The notes: a model not told the origin generated them from the sequence alone. A stretch of DNA of 64,000 nt from Aurantiacibacter sp. MUD61 (GCF_027912455.1 NZ_CP115446.1:1015501-1079500), one strand, 5' to 3'. Shown: positions 35,801 through 45,627, counted from the stretch's first letter. A program made the numbers and translations.

Positions 35801-37546
35801 GAGGATGAAATCGTGGATGGTGCCGCTGTCCTCCCCTCCGAGGTCGGTGGGAATTTCGGAAAGCACGCGGAATCCGAAATTTTCTAGCGCCGGAACGGCA
35901 TCGGAAAGCGGAAGCGAACCTGCATGCTGGTAGACTTTAAGTCTCAGCCGGTCGTCCTCATCCTGCTGGGCGCGATAGAGGCGCGCATCACGCTCAAGGC
36001 CGGTCTCCTCCACATGTGCTGCCAGCTGGCGAAGGCGCGAGATGTCGCGCGCAGCCTCTGCTGCGCCATATTCGGTGCGGTAAAAGGCCGGGAAACTGCC
36101 AGCATAGCGAGCCGCGAGCGCCGGTGCGCGGCTGGATTCATCGCCCTCTGCCAGCGCATCCTCCACCGCGTCAGACCAGCCGCGCAGCATGTCCTGCAGC
36201 GAACGGTCGATCGCGGCGGTATCGAGATCATCACGCTTGCCGCGGTAATCCATGACATAGCGCAACAGAGCTAGCGCGCCGCCTTCGACCATCAAACTCC
36301 AGTCGAGCGTCTTCGCGCCGGTGCCCTTTTCCAGCAAATCCTGCACCTGCAGACGCACGGTGGTGGAGAGCATGTCGCGTGGCAGCCAGACGAAGCCGAA
36401 AATATGCCGACCAAGCGGCGCGGTCACCAAAGTCGCACGCGGGCGCGGTCGCTCTGCAAGGCCCATCATCGCGGTCGATACGCGGGTGATGTCGTCATCG
36501 GAGAAGCTGATAATCAGATCATGCGGCAGTGCGGTAAGCGCGTGAACCAGCGCTTTGTAATCATGGCTGTCGGGCTCGAAATCGAGCCGCTCCATAATGG
36601 CTTTGAGCTGCTGGCGCAGCACCGGAACCGTTGCGGGCGGCGCGACGAGCGCAGCACTCGTCCAGATGCCGGCGTGCACGGATATTGCGGCTACGCGGCC
36701 ATCCTCGATCAAGGGCACGATGAAGAGATCGAGCGGAACGCGGCGATGCACATTGCTGATGCGATTGGCCTTGATGATCAGCGGGGCCTTGCCCGGCTTG
36801 CCATCCTTGCCATCGAACCATGCGAACGCCTTTTCATAGGCTGCATCGGCCAACAAATCCGGCGTGGAGCGGCGGCAGATGCCGAGCATGTCGGACTGCT
36901 GGCCGTCGCGCGTGCGGGTTACATGGCCCAGCTGCGTCAGCATTCCGCCAGCCAGCCAGCGCAGCAGTGCCGCGCCTTCGGCATCGGACATCCGATCGGC
37001 ATCACCCGTCATCATCTCGCGCATCTTGGGCCAATCGGCCACAGTCGCACGCACATCGAGGATGGCGATTTCGAGATCCTTTTCCAGCGCGCGGCGATCT
37101 TTCGCATCCACGCGCGTGGTTTCGATGTAGACCCAGCTTTCCTTCTTCTCGCCCGTTCCATCGCCTTCGGGCACGTCGGTCAATGCACCGTCGGTGCGGC
37201 GGACGGGAAGGATGGGATGGACCAGCCGGTCGATCGACAGTCCGCGCGCAGCCATCGTTGCCGCGATGGAGTCGACCAAGAAGGGCATGTCCTTGTTGAT
37301 TACCGCAATGCGCATAATGCGGTGGCCATTGGTGGCAGAGCGCGTGAGGATCGAAGGCTTCCCGTCTTCGCGGTGACGTGCGGCCTCGATAATGAAGGCC
37401 GCCGCAAGATCGAGCTTGTCCCCTTGGAGCGAAGTTTCGCCCGGCAGGATGGAGCCACTGATGCGCTCCTTCAGCGTCTTGGCAAAGCCGCGCTCCTGCT
37501 TGGAAAGGTCGGAAAAAGCGTCACTCTTGCGCTTGGTGGTGGCCAT
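32816..37546 (-). CDS. gdhB: NAD-specific glutamate dehydrogenase, large (GDH-180) class
   Basis: Deaminates glutamate to 2-oxoglutarate with NAD. At 1,576 residues it belongs to the large hexameric class known from Caulobacter and Pseudomonas. The N-terminal 700 residues are regulatory ACT-like regions; the catalytic part is in the middle ([47 protein letters not shown]). A helical C-terminal domain completes it. Monocistronic, with 59 bases to the reductase start downstream. Confidence 0.95.
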   Translation of the reverse strand: MATTKRKSDAFSDLSKQERGFAKTLKERISGSILPGETSLQGDKLDLAAAFIIEAARHREDGKPSILTRSATNGHRIMRIAVINKDMPFLVDSIAATMAARGLSIDRLVHPILPVRRTDGALTDVPEGDGTGEKKESWVYIETTRVDAKDRRALEKDLEIAILDVRATVADWPKMREMMTGDADRMSDAEGAALLRWLAGGMLTQLGHVTRTRDGQQSDMLGICRRSTPDLLADAAYEKAFAWFDGKDGKPGKAPLIIKANRISNVHRRVPLDLFIVPLIEDGRVAAISVHAGIWTSAALVAPPATVPVLRQQLKAIMERLDFEPDSHDYKALVHALTALPHDLIISFSDDDITRVSTAMMGLAERPRPRATLVTAPLGRHIFGFVWLPRDMLSTTVRLQVQDLLEKGTGAKTLDWSLMVEGGALALLRYVMDYRGKRDDLDTAAIDRSLQDMLRGWSDAVEDALAEGDESSRAPALAARYAGSFPAFYRTEYGAAEAARDISRLRQLAAHVEETGLERDARLYRAQQDEDDRLRLKVYQHAGSLPLSDAVPALENFGFRVLSEIPTDLGGEDSGTIHDFILGLPAGMSTDALLERADTIEAAITSVLNGKAEDDVFNRLVISSGLDAQEADWLRAFYRYLRQSNIAFTIYTVVDALAGASKVTRGLIDLFRTLHDPAFDGDRAKEAIDIDADIRSNLAAVQAINDDRLLRRYWSTIKAILRTNAFAPAADEALAFKLDSSLVPGLPKPVPWREIFVYSRRVEGVHLRAGPVARGGLRWSDRRDDFRTEILGLMKAQKVKNAVIVPTGAKGGFYPKQLPSPAVDRDAWFAEGKESYKLFIRTLLSITDNYAGDKVVHPQDVVIHDGEDPYFVVAADKGTATFSDTANAIAMERDYWLGDAFASGGSNGYDHKAMGITAKGAWVCVQRHFLEMGVDVQKDPVRVAGCGDMSGDVFGNGMLLSKSIKLVAAFDHRHIFIDPDPDPAASWKERKRMFDLERSSWEDYDKKVMSKGGMVIPRTTKRIELTKAAMKALGIEESDLKDGALDPDSLIHLILKSPVDLIWFGGIGTYIKASHQSNSDVGDPANDALRVDAKQMRAKVIGEGANLGATQAGRVEFALHGGRVNTDFIDNSAGVDCSDNEVNIKIALAAAREAGRLSEERRNALLKDMTDEVAELVLEDNRLQALALSIAEQGGSRSVGAHARLIEMLEEMGGLDRDNEGLGDNEALGRRAADGKGLTRPELAVLLSHSKLVLQDAIEASALADDDASDTLVLGDFPPQLQDQFSKQLLDHRLRNEIVGTVVANRIVNRMGMLHPFELFEEEGAGLDAIGAAFVTASRLLGMEQIWHALDTQDMPEKARLMLFDQAALALRGHIADLLRAGGTKITPSKLTSEIGDTVRELVDEVETLMGDEARSNVETISARLIKAGASQKQAAMVAHLFAVDGAIGLAKLSADSGITPSSLVGAFIDLGELLGIDWAQGRAAVMSPADPWERLLVSGLARDFQQMRIEFLRGLARKRGKNADEPQAMIQAWADKREVAIGQFRRMIERAQTASPVAPAMLAQIASQARNLLQS

Positions 37547-37681
37547 GGCGTCCGGTTCTCCTCCGCCGATCCGAGTTGGCCGGCGCTTCGACTCGTCTTA
37601 TCGTTGCTCTTCCTAGCGCAACATTGCGCAAGCCTCTAACGCAGCGCGAAACGGCTTGCATCAAAAATGTTTCAACCGAAA

Positions 37682-38434
37682 CTAAATTGAGCGAGTGGCA
37701 TCGACTGTGCGCAGGAGCAGGGCAACATCGCTGTCCCGCGAAAGCCGATGATCGCCGCCTTTGACCAGCGTGACCTGCACATCCTCACTGGCGAGAGCCG
37801 CAGCGAGTCGGAGCGAAATCTCGGGCGGCACGTCCTTGTCTTCCTGCCCGTGCAGCAGGCGCACCGGGCAAGTGACTGGGATGGGCGCGTCCAGCAACTT
37901 GCGCCGCTCCGCATCGTGCCAGAACTTGGCATGGGTCGGCATGGGATCGTAGCCGTAATCGCTATCCTCAAAAATGGTCTCGCCCGCGCGCAACTGCGCC
38001 TTTTGCTCCTCGTCGAAGCCCCATTCGGAGAAATCGGGAGCCGAGGCGATGCCAACTAGGCTGGCGAGCTGGTCTCCCAACTCCAGCGCGACGAGCAGCA
38101 TGAGCCAGCCGCCCATTGAGGAGCCGGTGATGACGACGCGTTCGCTCTCAACCTGGTTGGCGATCAGCAGCAGCACTTCATCGCGCCAGATGCCGAGCGT
38201 GCCATCGGCAAAGTCGCCGTCACTTTCGCCGCAGCCCGAATAATCGAGCAGCAGGCACTCACGCCCCTGTGTCCGGCAATGTTCAAAAATGGCCGTCGCC
38301 TTGCTGCCCGCCATGTCCGACATATAGCCAGGCAGGAAAACGACGGCTGGGCCGCTGCCGGGCGTGTGGCGAAACGCGAGCGGGATGCCCTGTTCGGACG
38401 GGACTGTGCGAAGTTCGGTCATATCGCCATCCAT
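37682..38434 (-). CDS. Alpha/beta hydrolase
   Basis: A 250-residue cytosolic hydrolase: oxyanion loop VVFLPGYMSDMAGSKA, nucleophile G-S-S-M-G in VVITGSSMGGWLML, acid in LHGQEDKDVP and the histidine in KGGDHRLS. This resembles palmitoyl-protein-thioesterase-like ABHD10-type enzymes. ATG 38434 has GGAG five bases upstream. Substrate unknown. Confidence 0.87.
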   Translation of the reverse strand: MDGDMTELRTVPSEQGIPLAFRHTPGSGPAVVFLPGYMSDMAGSKATAIFEHCRTQGRECLLLDYSGCGESDGDFADGTLGIWRDEVLLLIANQVESERVVITGSSMGGWLMLLVALELGDQLASLVGIASAPDFSEWGFDEEQKAQLRAGETIFEDSDYGYDPMPTHAKFWHDAERRKLLDAPIPVTCPVRLLHGQEDKDVPPEISLRLAAALASEDVQVTLVKGGDHRLSRDSDVALLLRTVDATRSI

Positions 38435-38501
38435 GCCTTCTCCGAAAGCTCAGGCCAAGCCGCCTAGTGACTTTCTTGGCTAGCCACCCTATGTGCAGGG
38501 C

Positions 38502-38573
38502 ATGGCCAAGCGTGTGACCACCACCACAACTACCACCACCTCGGGCAACCGGGGGCGGATGGTCGTGGCCTGA
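38502..38573 (+). CDS. Threonine-rich leader peptide (attenuator) upstream of thrS
   Basis: A 23-codon frame starts ATG GCC AAG CGT GTG, then encodes eight consecutive threonines (residues 6-13), then S-G-N-R-G-R-M-V-V-A and stops. Thr runs followed by S/T-G-N are the hallmark of thr operon leader peptides; here the downstream synthetase is threonyl-tRNA synthetase. No good ribosome site precedes the ATG (AGGG is one base away), but a weak -10-like TATG lies about 10 bases upstream, so the leader may be leaderless like some alphaproteobacterial trp leaders. Ribosome stalling at Thr codons would report low charged tRNA-Thr. Confidence 0.7.
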   Translation: MAKRVTTTTTTTTSGNRGRMVVA

Positions 38574-38584
38574 TCACGCATTCC

Positions 38585-38604
38585 GCCACCCGGTTTCGGG
38601 TGGC
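38585..38604 (+). promoter_or_regulatory. Attenuator-type hairpin after the Thr leader
   Basis: GCCACCCG (38585-38592) pairs with CGGGTGGC (38597-38604) across a GTTT loop, 12 bases after the leader stop. The GGCGGA at the end of the leader frame (about 38553-38558) could instead pair with TCCGCC at 38582-38587, which overlaps the first arm, giving mutually exclusive folds. No U-run follows, so control may be through Rho, translation or a later hairpin. Confidence 0.5.
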
Positions 38605-38660
38605 ATCGCGCCAGCTTCCCGCAACCGCAGACAATCCTTTCCGGCGCGCGGACCACTGCA

Positions 38661-39158
38661 ATGCGCTATTTCATAGATACCGAATTCAACGGCACCGGCG
38701 GCCAGCTTCTCAGCATTGCGCTGGTGCGCGAGGATGGGGCGCATTTTTATGAAGTGCTGCACGCGCATGAGCTGATCGTGCCGTGGGTGAAAGAGCATGT
38801 GGCGCCGCACTTCGGGCAGGAGCCGATCGCGCGCCTGCAAGTGGTCAAGAAGATGCAGAAATTCCTCCGCAAGGATGCAGGACCGCATGTATTTATCGCC
38901 GATTGGCCGGAGGATCTGGTCCATTTCAACGCCATGCTTCTGCGCGACCACGGCAAGCGCAACGACCCGTTCCGCTATGCCTGCCTGCTGCTTAACCTTG
39001 CGGGCTTCGACACCGCTCTCGCCAGCCGTACACCGCACAATGCGCTGGAAGATGCGCGCGCTCTTGCCGCCTATGTCGAAGGCGCGCTCGCGGGTGAGCA
39101 TGAAGACATGGACGAAGCCGACCTGGCGCTGGTGCGTCGCGCCTGCCCCGAAGAGTGA
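38661..39158 (+). CDS. DEDD-type 3'-5' exoribonuclease (Rv2179c-like)
   Basis: A 165-residue RNase-T-fold protein. The first acidic pair is in RYFIDTEFNG (D6, E8), and the last motif is PHNALEDARALAAY with the conserved His and Asp. The layout matches mycobacterial Rv2179c-type exoribonucleases. It lies between the Thr leader and thrS, 54 bases before thrS, so it is probably controlled with thrS. Confidence 0.85.
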   Translation: MRYFIDTEFNGTGGQLLSIALVREDGAHFYEVLHAHELIVPWVKEHVAPHFGQEPIARLQVVKKMQKFLRKDAGPHVFIADWPEDLVHFNAMLLRDHGKRNDPFRYACLLLNLAGFDTALASRTPHNALEDARALAAYVEGALAGEHEDMDEADLALVRRACPEE

Positions 39159-39212
39159 CTTGCCTAGCTGCGGCGGAAAAAGCATAGGCCGCGTGAAACG
39201 GAAAAAGAGACG

Positions 39213-41225
39213 ATGACCGAATTACTGAAGATCAGCCTTCCCGATGGATCCGTGCGCGAGATGGAGCCGGGCTCTACCCCTGCCGATGTCGCGGCCGCTA
39301 TCGGACCCGGCCTCGCCAAGGCGGCGCTGGCCGCGCGCGTCAATGGTGAAGTGCGCGATATCAATCGTCCTTTCGATTGCGATAGTGAACTGGCGCTGAT
39401 CACGTCCAAGGATGAGGAAGAGGCGCTCGAACTCGCGCGGCACGATTACGCGCATATCCTCGCCGAAGCAGTGCAGGAGCTTTTCCCCGGCACGCAGATC
39501 ACTTTCGGCCCCGCGACCGATGATGGCTTTTACTACGATGTGAAGGCGCCAGACACGCGCGATCCCTTCTCGTCGGAGGATCTGCCCGCGATCGAGGAAA
39601 AGATGCGCGAGATCATCAAGGCCGACAAACCGCTCAAGCGCGAAGTATGGAGCCGCCAGCAGCTGATCGACAAGTGGGAAGCCGAGGGCGAAACCTTCAA
39701 GGCCGAGTGGGCGAAGGAATTGCCCGAGAATGAAGAACTGACGGTCTACTGGTCGGGCGATGACTGGCTCGACATGTGCCGCGGTCCACACCTCGCCAGC
39801 ACCGGCAAGCTCGATCCGCAAGCGTTCAAGCTGATGCGTGTGGCAGGCGCCTATTGGCGCGGCGACCAGAACAATGCCCAGCTCACCCGCATCTACGGTA
39901 CCGGCTGGCTCAACAAGAAGCAATTGAACGCGCACCTCACACGGCTGGAAGAAGCCGCCAAGCGCGACCACCGCAAGCTGGGCCGCGAAATGGACCTGTT
40001 CCATCTTCAGGAAGAGGCGCACGGGTCGGTCTTCTGGCACCCCAAGGGCTATCGCATCTGGCGCGAGCTGGAAGCCTATATGCGCCGCAAGATGGACGGT
40101 GCGGGCTATCGCGAGATCAAAACGCCGCAGCTGATGGATGTGCGTCAGTGGACGCAGTCGGGCCATTGGGGGAAATACGCCGAGAACATGTTCGCCGTCC
40201 CCGACATCGTGCCCGAAGTGGACGAGGAGAGCGGTGAGAGCGCGCCAAGCGTCGCGCCCGATGCGAACTGGCTGGCCATGAAACCGATGAACTGCCCCGC
40301 GCACGTCCTCGTTTTCAAGCAAGGCATCACCTCCTATCGCGACCTGCCGATCCGGCTTGGCGAAATGGGTTGCTGCCACCGCAACGAGCCGCATGGCGCG
40401 CTCCACGGCCTGATGCGTGTGCGCCAGTTTACTCAAGATGATGCGCATATCTTCTGCACCGAGAAGCAGGTGGTCGAGGAAGTCCGCGCCTTCTGCAAGC
40501 TGGCGGACGAAGTGTATTCCGATTTTGGCTTCACCTATGACGTGAAACTCGCACTGCGGCCCGAGAAGCGTTTCGGCAGCGATGCCGATTGGGACAAGGC
40601 CGAGCAGGAATTGCGCGATGCTGTGGCCGAAGCGGGCATGGACAATGAGGAATACGGCTGGGAAGAGCTACCCGGCGAAGGTGCTTTCTATGCGCCGAAG
40701 CTCGAATGGCACCTCACTGATGCCATCGGCCGCACCTGGCAGGTCGGCACCATCCAGGGCGACCGCGTTCTGCCAGATCGCCTCGACGCAACCTATGTGG
40801 GCGAGGACGGCGAGAAGCACCGCCCGGTCATGCTCCATCGCGCCATCTTCGGCTCCTACGAGCGGTTCATCGGTATCTTGATCGAGCACTTCGCCGGTCG
40901 TTTGCCCGTGTGGCTCGCGCCGGTGCAGGCGGTCGTCGCGACGATCGTCTCCGATGCAGATGATTATGCGAAGGATGCGGTCGCCAAGCTGGAAGCAGCG
41001 GGCATCCGCGTGGAAAGCGACCTGCGCAATGAGAAGATCAACTTCAAGGTTCGCGAGCACTCGCTTGCCAAGGTCCCTCACCTGCTTGTCGTCGGCAAGC
41101 GCGAGGCAGAGGAAGGCACCGTTGCCGTCCGCACGCTGGGCGAGAAAGAGCAGCGGGTGATGAGCCTCGATGAAGCGATTGCCATGCTGAAAGATGCTGC
41201 AACCCCGCCCGACCTGAAGGCCTGA
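39213..41225 (+). CDS. thrS: Threonyl-tRNA synthetase
   Basis: Charges tRNA-Thr. Domains in order: TGS (residues 1-65), editing domain with HDYAHILAEAVQELF (about 70-230), the class II core with zinc ligand Cys in MKPMNCPAHV and GEMGCCHRNEPHGALHGLMRVR, motif 3 near the end of the core, and a C-terminal anticodon-binding domain. 670 residues, slightly longer than E. coli ThrS. A Thr-codon-rich leader lies upstream of its operon, implying control by threonyl-tRNA level. Confidence 0.97.
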   Translation: MTELLKISLPDGSVREMEPGSTPADVAAAIGPGLAKAALAARVNGEVRDINRPFDCDSELALITSKDEEEALELARHDYAHILAEAVQELFPGTQITFGPATDDGFYYDVKAPDTRDPFSSEDLPAIEEKMREIIKADKPLKREVWSRQQLIDKWEAEGETFKAEWAKELPENEELTVYWSGDDWLDMCRGPHLASTGKLDPQAFKLMRVAGAYWRGDQNNAQLTRIYGTGWLNKKQLNAHLTRLEEAAKRDHRKLGREMDLFHLQEEAHGSVFWHPKGYRIWRELEAYMRRKMDGAGYREIKTPQLMDVRQWTQSGHWGKYAENMFAVPDIVPEVDEESGESAPSVAPDANWLAMKPMNCPAHVLVFKQGITSYRDLPIRLGEMGCCHRNEPHGALHGLMRVRQFTQDDAHIFCTEKQVVEEVRAFCKLADEVYSDFGFTYDVKLALRPEKRFGSDADWDKAEQELRDAVAEAGMDNEEYGWEELPGEGAFYAPKLEWHLTDAIGRTWQVGTIQGDRVLPDRLDATYVGEDGEKHRPVMLHRAIFGSYERFIGILIEHFAGRLPVWLAPVQAVVATIVSDADDYAKDAVAKLEAAGIRVESDLRNEKINFKVREHSLAKVPHLLVVGKREAEEGTVAVRTLGEKEQRVMSLDEAIAMLKDAATPPDLKA

Positions 41226-41229
41226 CCGC

Positions 41230-41973
41230 TTGGAAATCCTCGCCGGATTTTCGACCACGCAGATTGCGGCTGCGGCCGGCGCTACGTTGCTGGCGGCGTT
41301 TGTTCGTGGACTGACCGGCTTCGGCTTCGGCATATTGCTGGTGCCGATCTTGGCGCTGGCGCTCAGCCCGGTCGAGGCGGTGCTGCTGATCAATATCATG
41401 GCGTTTCTGCTCGCTCTCAGCGAAGTGCGCTTCGTGCTGCGTGAGGCGGCACGGTCAGCCTATGTCATTGCCGGACTGCTGGCGTTGACGACACTGCCTG
41501 GCCTTCTGCTCCTCGATGCGACACCGCAGCCGTTGGCGCGTCTGTTGATTGCTATCTGCGCGCTGGGCGCCTTTGCCGCGGTCATCATCCCGAAGCGGAA
41601 ACAGCCGAGGCCGCCTGCGCCGCTCGTCACCGGTCTGACCGGGCTTTCGGCTGGGGTCCTCACCGGATTCGCCGCCATGCCGGGTGCGCCGGTCATCCCC
41701 TATTATGTGCGGCAGGATTTGCCGAGGCTTACCGCCAAGGCGAGCATGATCGGCATCTTCGGCGTGGCCGCGCTGGCTGGCGTGGCGTCGGGTACAGTGA
41801 CCGGCCTTCTCGAATGGCGCACGCTGCTGTTTGGCCTGATGCTGTTCCCGCTGGTCTTGTTGGGCAATTGGGTGGGTTCGCTCGCGTTCGGGCGGATCAG
41901 CGACCCGGTATGGCGCGCCTTTGTCGGTATTGTGCTGGGCGCGGCAGCCGTCGCAGCGCTTCTGAAACTATAG
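41230..41973 (+). CDS. TauE/SafE-family permease (first of tandem pair)
   Basis: A 247-residue membrane protein with eight hydrophobic helices and the duplicated TauE pattern (AFVRGLTGFGFGILLVPILALAL near residue 22). Family members export sulfite, sulfonates or related organic acids. A TTG codon at 41230 is the only start near the first helix, four bases after the thrS stop. A paralogue follows after 13 bases. Confidence 0.87.
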   Translation: MEILAGFSTTQIAAAAGATLLAAFVRGLTGFGFGILLVPILALALSPVEAVLLINIMAFLLALSEVRFVLREAARSAYVIAGLLALTTLPGLLLLDATPQPLARLLIAICALGAFAAVIIPKRKQPRPPAPLVTGLTGLSAGVLTGFAAMPGAPVIPYYVRQDLPRLTAKASMIGIFGVAALAGVASGTVTGLLEWRTLLFGLMLFPLVLLGNWVGSLAFGRISDPVWRAFVGIVLGAAAVAALLKL

Positions 41974-41986
41974 GCAGGGCACGCAT

Positions 41987-42724
41987 TTGTTCGGATTTTC
42001 ACCAGAGGCGATAGCGGTGGCGATCATCGCGGCGATCGCTGCTGGTTTCGTGCGCGGGCTGGCGGGCTTCGGACTGTCGGTGGTGCTGGTGCCGGTGCTG
42101 CAACTCGCAATCGCGCCAGGCGCGGCGGTGCTCGTCGGCATCATTTCGTTGTTCCTGATTGGCCTCACCGATATCGGGCGCGTCCGGCGGGAGGCGGACC
42201 GGTCCGCCATTCCCATTACCTTGATCGCACTGGCGTGCATGCCACTCGGGCTGTGGGCGCTCGTCTCGCTCGATCCGGCTTGGGCGCGGGTGCTGATTGC
42301 CTTGGTCTCACTCGGCGCATTCGTGCTGGTGGCGGTACCCCTCGGGAAAGTCACTCTGCCGCGCTATCCCGCAATGGGCCTGTCAGGGGTTTTCACCGGC
42401 TTCTTCGGCGGATTCGCGGGCATGCCCGGACCCGGCATGGCGCCCTTTTACTTGCGCGGACGGCTGGAGCCGCGCGTGGCGCGCGCGAGCATGATGGCGA
42501 TCTTTCTGGTCGTGACGCCGCTCTCCGCCCTCTTCTTCGTATGGCAGGGCATCGGCGGTTGGGAAGAGCTGGAACTCGCCGCGCTGCTATTCCCCGCCGT
42601 GCTTTTCGGGGACTGGTTCGGGCACCGCGCGTTCGGCAGGGTCAGCAAAACGCAATGGCAAGTCGCCACAGCATTGGTGCTGGGCGGGGCTGCATTGGGA
42701 GCTGTGTGGAAGCTGCTGGCTTAG
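41987..42724 (+). CDS. TauE/SafE-family permease (second of tandem pair)
   Basis: A 245-residue paralogue of the preceding gene: FVRGLAGFGLSVVLVPVLQLAI near residue 17 matches its neighbour's motif, and GMPGPGMAPFYLRGRL matches the second half. TTG start at 41987 with CAGGG upstream. The two may form a heteromer or have separate substrates; nothing in the context identifies the solute. Its stop overlaps the stop of a small convergent ORF by three bases. Confidence 0.87.
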   Translation: MFGFSPEAIAVAIIAAIAAGFVRGLAGFGLSVVLVPVLQLAIAPGAAVLVGIISLFLIGLTDIGRVRREADRSAIPITLIALACMPLGLWALVSLDPAWARVLIALVSLGAFVLVAVPLGKVTLPRYPAMGLSGVFTGFFGGFAGMPGPGMAPFYLRGRLEPRVARASMMAIFLVVTPLSALFFVWQGIGGWEELELAALLFPAVLFGDWFGHRAFGRVSKTQWQVATALVLGGAALGAVWKLLA

Positions 42725-42843
42725 AGCGGCAGGAACTGGCCGGCGGCAATCAGCGCGACACCGCAGAAGCTCACGACCGCAAGGCGCGCATATTCCTGCG
42801 CGGAAGCGACGTGTGTGCGGGTGAAGGCGATTGCTCTGGCCAT
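42721..42843 (-). CDS. Possible 40-residue single-helix membrane protein
   Basis: A short frame with ATG at 42843: a polar N-terminus (MARAIAFTRTHVASAQEYAR) followed by one hydrophobic helix (LAVVSFCGVALIAAGQFLPL). The codon choice resembles the neighbours and it fills the gap between tauE and the deiminase gene exactly, but no family is recognised and the ribosome site is weak. Confidence 0.45.
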   Translation of the reverse strand: MARAIAFTRTHVASAQEYARLAVVSFCGVALIAAGQFLPL

Positions 42844-42890
42844 GCGGACATTGTCCGCCCAAATCCCTAACGAAAGGTTAAGATGCTCTT

Positions 42891-43874
42891 TTAGCGGACC
42901 GCCGGCACATGCTGGCTGGCACAGTGGAAGCTCCCACCACCCGTCAACACAGCATCGGCGCGCAGGCCCACGACATCGCGATCCGGGAAGAGCGCGCCAA
43001 TCGCGGCGACCGCATCGGCATCGAGCGGCGAGCCATAGGTCGGTACCACCACCACGCCATTGGTCACGGCGAAATTCATAAAGCTGGCTGGCTCCACATC
43101 CTCGCCTTCTCCCATCCGACCGGGGGAAGGGATGTCGCGCACATCCAGGCCGAATTCGCGCGCCCGCAGCCGAGCATCGGTGTAGACCTCGGCATTGGGA
43201 TCGTCCCGCTCGGTCGCGCTGGGGATGGCGATCACGCCTTCGCCGACCATGCGTGCAAGATTATCGACATGGCCGTCCGTATGATCGCCCAGCAGCCCAT
43301 CGCCGAGCCAGAGGATCCGATCGAAACCGAGATCGCGCTGCAGATTCGCCCAGATCTGCTCGCGCGTGAGATCCGGATTGCGGTTGTGATTGAGCAGGCA
43401 TTGCTCGGTCGTCACCACCAGTCCGGTACCATCGGTTTCCACCGCGCCGCCTTCGAGGATCCAGTCTGCCCGCGAATAGGGAAAGCCCCCCGCCTCGGCG
43501 AGCGAGGGTCCGGTCTCCTGGTCACCCGGCAGCAGATATTTGCCACCCCATCCGTTGAACCCGAAGCCCTGCGCGCGGCGACCGCCACTTCCATCGGGCA
43601 GGATCAGCGGTCCGGTGTCACGTATCCAGATGTCGCCATAGGGATGCTGCTCGATCGCGACCTTGGCGGAAACGAGTTTGCGCGCCGCCTCTGCCGCTGC
43701 ATCGTCGCGCACCACCAGTCGCACATCCTGTCCGGCTTCGGACACGGCATTGGCAAAAGCCGCCATCTGCTGCTGAGCTGGTACTAGGTCGTATTCCCAC
43801 AGATCGGCATGGGCGGGAAAGCCGATCCAGATCCAGTCCTGCTTTGCCCATTCGGAGGGCATTCGCGCTGTCAT
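42891..43874 (-). CDS. aguA: Agmatine deiminase / peptidyl-arginine-deiminase family
   Basis: Hydrolyses agmatine to N-carbamoylputrescine and ammonia (family PPAD_porph). The guanidino-group active site is visible: WIRDTGPLIL, EGGAVETDG, GDHTDGHVDNLAR and the nucleophile Cys in GGGSFHCASQ at the C-terminus. About 327 residues from ATG 43874, four bases after the upstream stop; ATG 43892 is an alternative. Slightly short of the usual 340-370. Neighbour is a secreted peptidase. Confidence 0.9.
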   Translation of the reverse strand: MTARMPSEWAKQDWIWIGFPAHADLWEYDLVPAQQQMAAFANAVSEAGQDVRLVVRDDAAAEAARKLVSAKVAIEQHPYGDIWIRDTGPLILPDGSGGRRAQGFGFNGWGGKYLLPGDQETGPSLAEAGGFPYSRADWILEGGAVETDGTGLVVTTEQCLLNHNRNPDLTREQIWANLQRDLGFDRILWLGDGLLGDHTDGHVDNLARMVGEGVIAIPSATERDDPNAEVYTDARLRAREFGLDVRDIPSPGRMGEGEDVEPASFMNFAVTNGVVVVPTYGSPLDADAVAAIGALFPDRDVVGLRADAVLTGGGSFHCASQHVPAVR

Positions 43875-43878
43875 CGGA

Positions 43879-45519
43879 TCAGCATCCGTCATCGCGCAAC
43901 GCGCAGCTTTCATCCCGGGTGGCGCGGAATTCGTCGCCTTCGTTCCAGTTCGGCCATTCGCCGGTGTCACCCAGCGCACGGGCGAGCATGAAGTAAAGCT
44001 CCAGATCCTGCATCACGCCGGCCCAGTCCCAATCTTCGGAATATTCATCGCTCGCGGCGTGATAGTGATTGGTGTTGTAATCCTGATAGGCCGCTTCGCC
44101 AGCCTCTGCGCCGCCTTCGGACAGTGTCTGGCCGCTCTTCACATAGAACATCGGCACGCCGCGCTTGGCGAGGCTGAAGTGGTCCGAACGGTAGTAGCGC
44201 CCTGCCTGCGGTGCGGCGTCAGCGGTTTGCGTTCGACCCTGTGTTTCGAGAGCATCGGCAAGGTAACTGTCCAGCTCGCTCTTGCCGCCGCCAATCACGG
44301 TCACATCGCTCGCTTCGCCCAGCACATAGAGCGCATCGATATTGACCCCGCCCACCGTGCGATCGAGCGGATAGACCGGGTTTGCGCCGTAATATTCGGA
44401 GCCGAGCAGGCCCGATTCCTCTGCCGTCACCGCCAGGAAAACCTGCGTACGCTGGGTCGGCCCGGCAGCGACATGCGCCTCGGCCAAAGCGACGAGGGCA
44501 GCGGTGCCGGTCGCATTGTCGACCGCGCCGTTGCAGATCATGTCTTCATCGCCTTCCTCGCCGCAAATGCCGAGGTGATCCCAGTGCGCGGTGTGGAGAA
44601 TGTATTCGGTCGGACGCTGGTTGCCCGGCAGCACGCCGATGACGTTCTGCGACGTGAACCGGCGGATGGAATTGTCGAAACTGGTGGAAGCTGTCTGGCC
44701 GAGCGGAATGGCTTCGAACCCCCGCTGGCTGGCCGCTTCGACCAGCTCGTCCAGATCGAGACCCTCAGCGGCCAGAACTCTGCGCGCAGCGTCCTGAGTC
44801 ATCCAGCCATTCATGTCGGTATTGCCCGCCTCGCCATTGCCGGTGTCGGCATAGGCCTGCGCGCCCGTCCACCCGCCTTCGACGACGTTCCAACCGTAGC
44901 TTGCGGCAAAGTCCTCATGGATGACGATGGCAGCGGCAGCACCCTGCCGCGCGGCCTCTTCATATTTGTAGCGCCAGCGCCCGTAATAGGTCATCGCGCG
45001 GCCGCCGAAGGTCCCGTCCAGCCCCTCATCCATATAGTCAGGATCGTTGACGAGGATGAGCGCGGTCTTGCCCTCCATGTCGAGGCCTTCGTAATCGTTC
45101 CAGCCACGCTCGGGCGCGTTGATGCCGTAACCGACGAAGACGACTTCGCTGTCGGTGAGCTCGGTGCGCTCGACCAGCGGGTAGGACACGCCGACCCACT
45201 CGCTGCCGTGCTCCAGTTCGATATCGCCGATTGTAAGCGGGGCGAAATTGCTGCCTGTCACTTCGACGAGCGGGACATCCTGCACCCAGCTGTCGCCATT
45301 GCCCGGCTGAAGGCCTGCCGCCTCGAATTGCTCAATGAGGTATTCGACCGTGCGCTCACCGCCCGGTGTGCCCGGCTCGCGCCCCTCGAAAGCATCGGAA
45401 GAAAGCGTGCGCGTCACCTCCTGCATGGTATCCAGCGAAATCTGCGGTTCGACCGGCACCTCTTCAGTGGTGCAGGCGGCGAGTGACAGGAGCGCGGCGG
45501 GGGCGAGAATGCGGAACAT
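43879..45519 (-). CDS. M28-family zinc aminopeptidase, lipoprotein
   Basis: A 546-residue exported metallopeptidase. Signal with lipobox L-A-A-C right after MFRILAPAALLS. A PA-domain insertion occupies about residues 130-250. Zinc ligands are seen in HTAHWDHLG, GAVDNATGTAAL, TAEESGLLGSEY and the C-terminal YRSDHFSLAKRGVP. ATG 45519 has GAGG upstream; the frame is open 42 codons further without signal-peptide character. Likely releases N-terminal residues from peptides in the periplasm. Confidence 0.92.
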   Translation of the reverse strand: MFRILAPAALLSLAACTTEEVPVEPQISLDTMQEVTRTLSSDAFEGREPGTPGGERTVEYLIEQFEAAGLQPGNGDSWVQDVPLVEVTGSNFAPLTIGDIELEHGSEWVGVSYPLVERTELTDSEVVFVGYGINAPERGWNDYEGLDMEGKTALILVNDPDYMDEGLDGTFGGRAMTYYGRWRYKYEEAARQGAAAAIVIHEDFAASYGWNVVEGGWTGAQAYADTGNGEAGNTDMNGWMTQDAARRVLAAEGLDLDELVEAASQRGFEAIPLGQTASTSFDNSIRRFTSQNVIGVLPGNQRPTEYILHTAHWDHLGICGEEGDEDMICNGAVDNATGTAALVALAEAHVAAGPTQRTQVFLAVTAEESGLLGSEYYGANPVYPLDRTVGGVNIDALYVLGEASDVTVIGGGKSELDSYLADALETQGRTQTADAAPQAGRYYRSDHFSLAKRGVPMFYVKSGQTLSEGGAEAGEAAYQDYNTNHYHAASDEYSEDWDWAGVMQDLELYFMLARALGDTGEWPNWNEGDEFRATRDESCALRDDGC

Positions 45520-45627
45520 GCGAAACCTCGGATGAGAGAATGTGTCGTTGGCGCATCTCTGGCACCGCGCACGCGCCAGCACAAGCGCACTTGCGAGCAC
45601 CGCTGCGGCAGGGCAGGAGCTTTGGCT

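Noticed and set aside
38520..38540. ACC-rich stretch as simple low-complexity DNA
   Set aside because: It lies in a start-to-stop frame with threonine synonymous codons mixed (ACC, ACA, ACT), directly upstream of thrS; a leader peptide explains it better.
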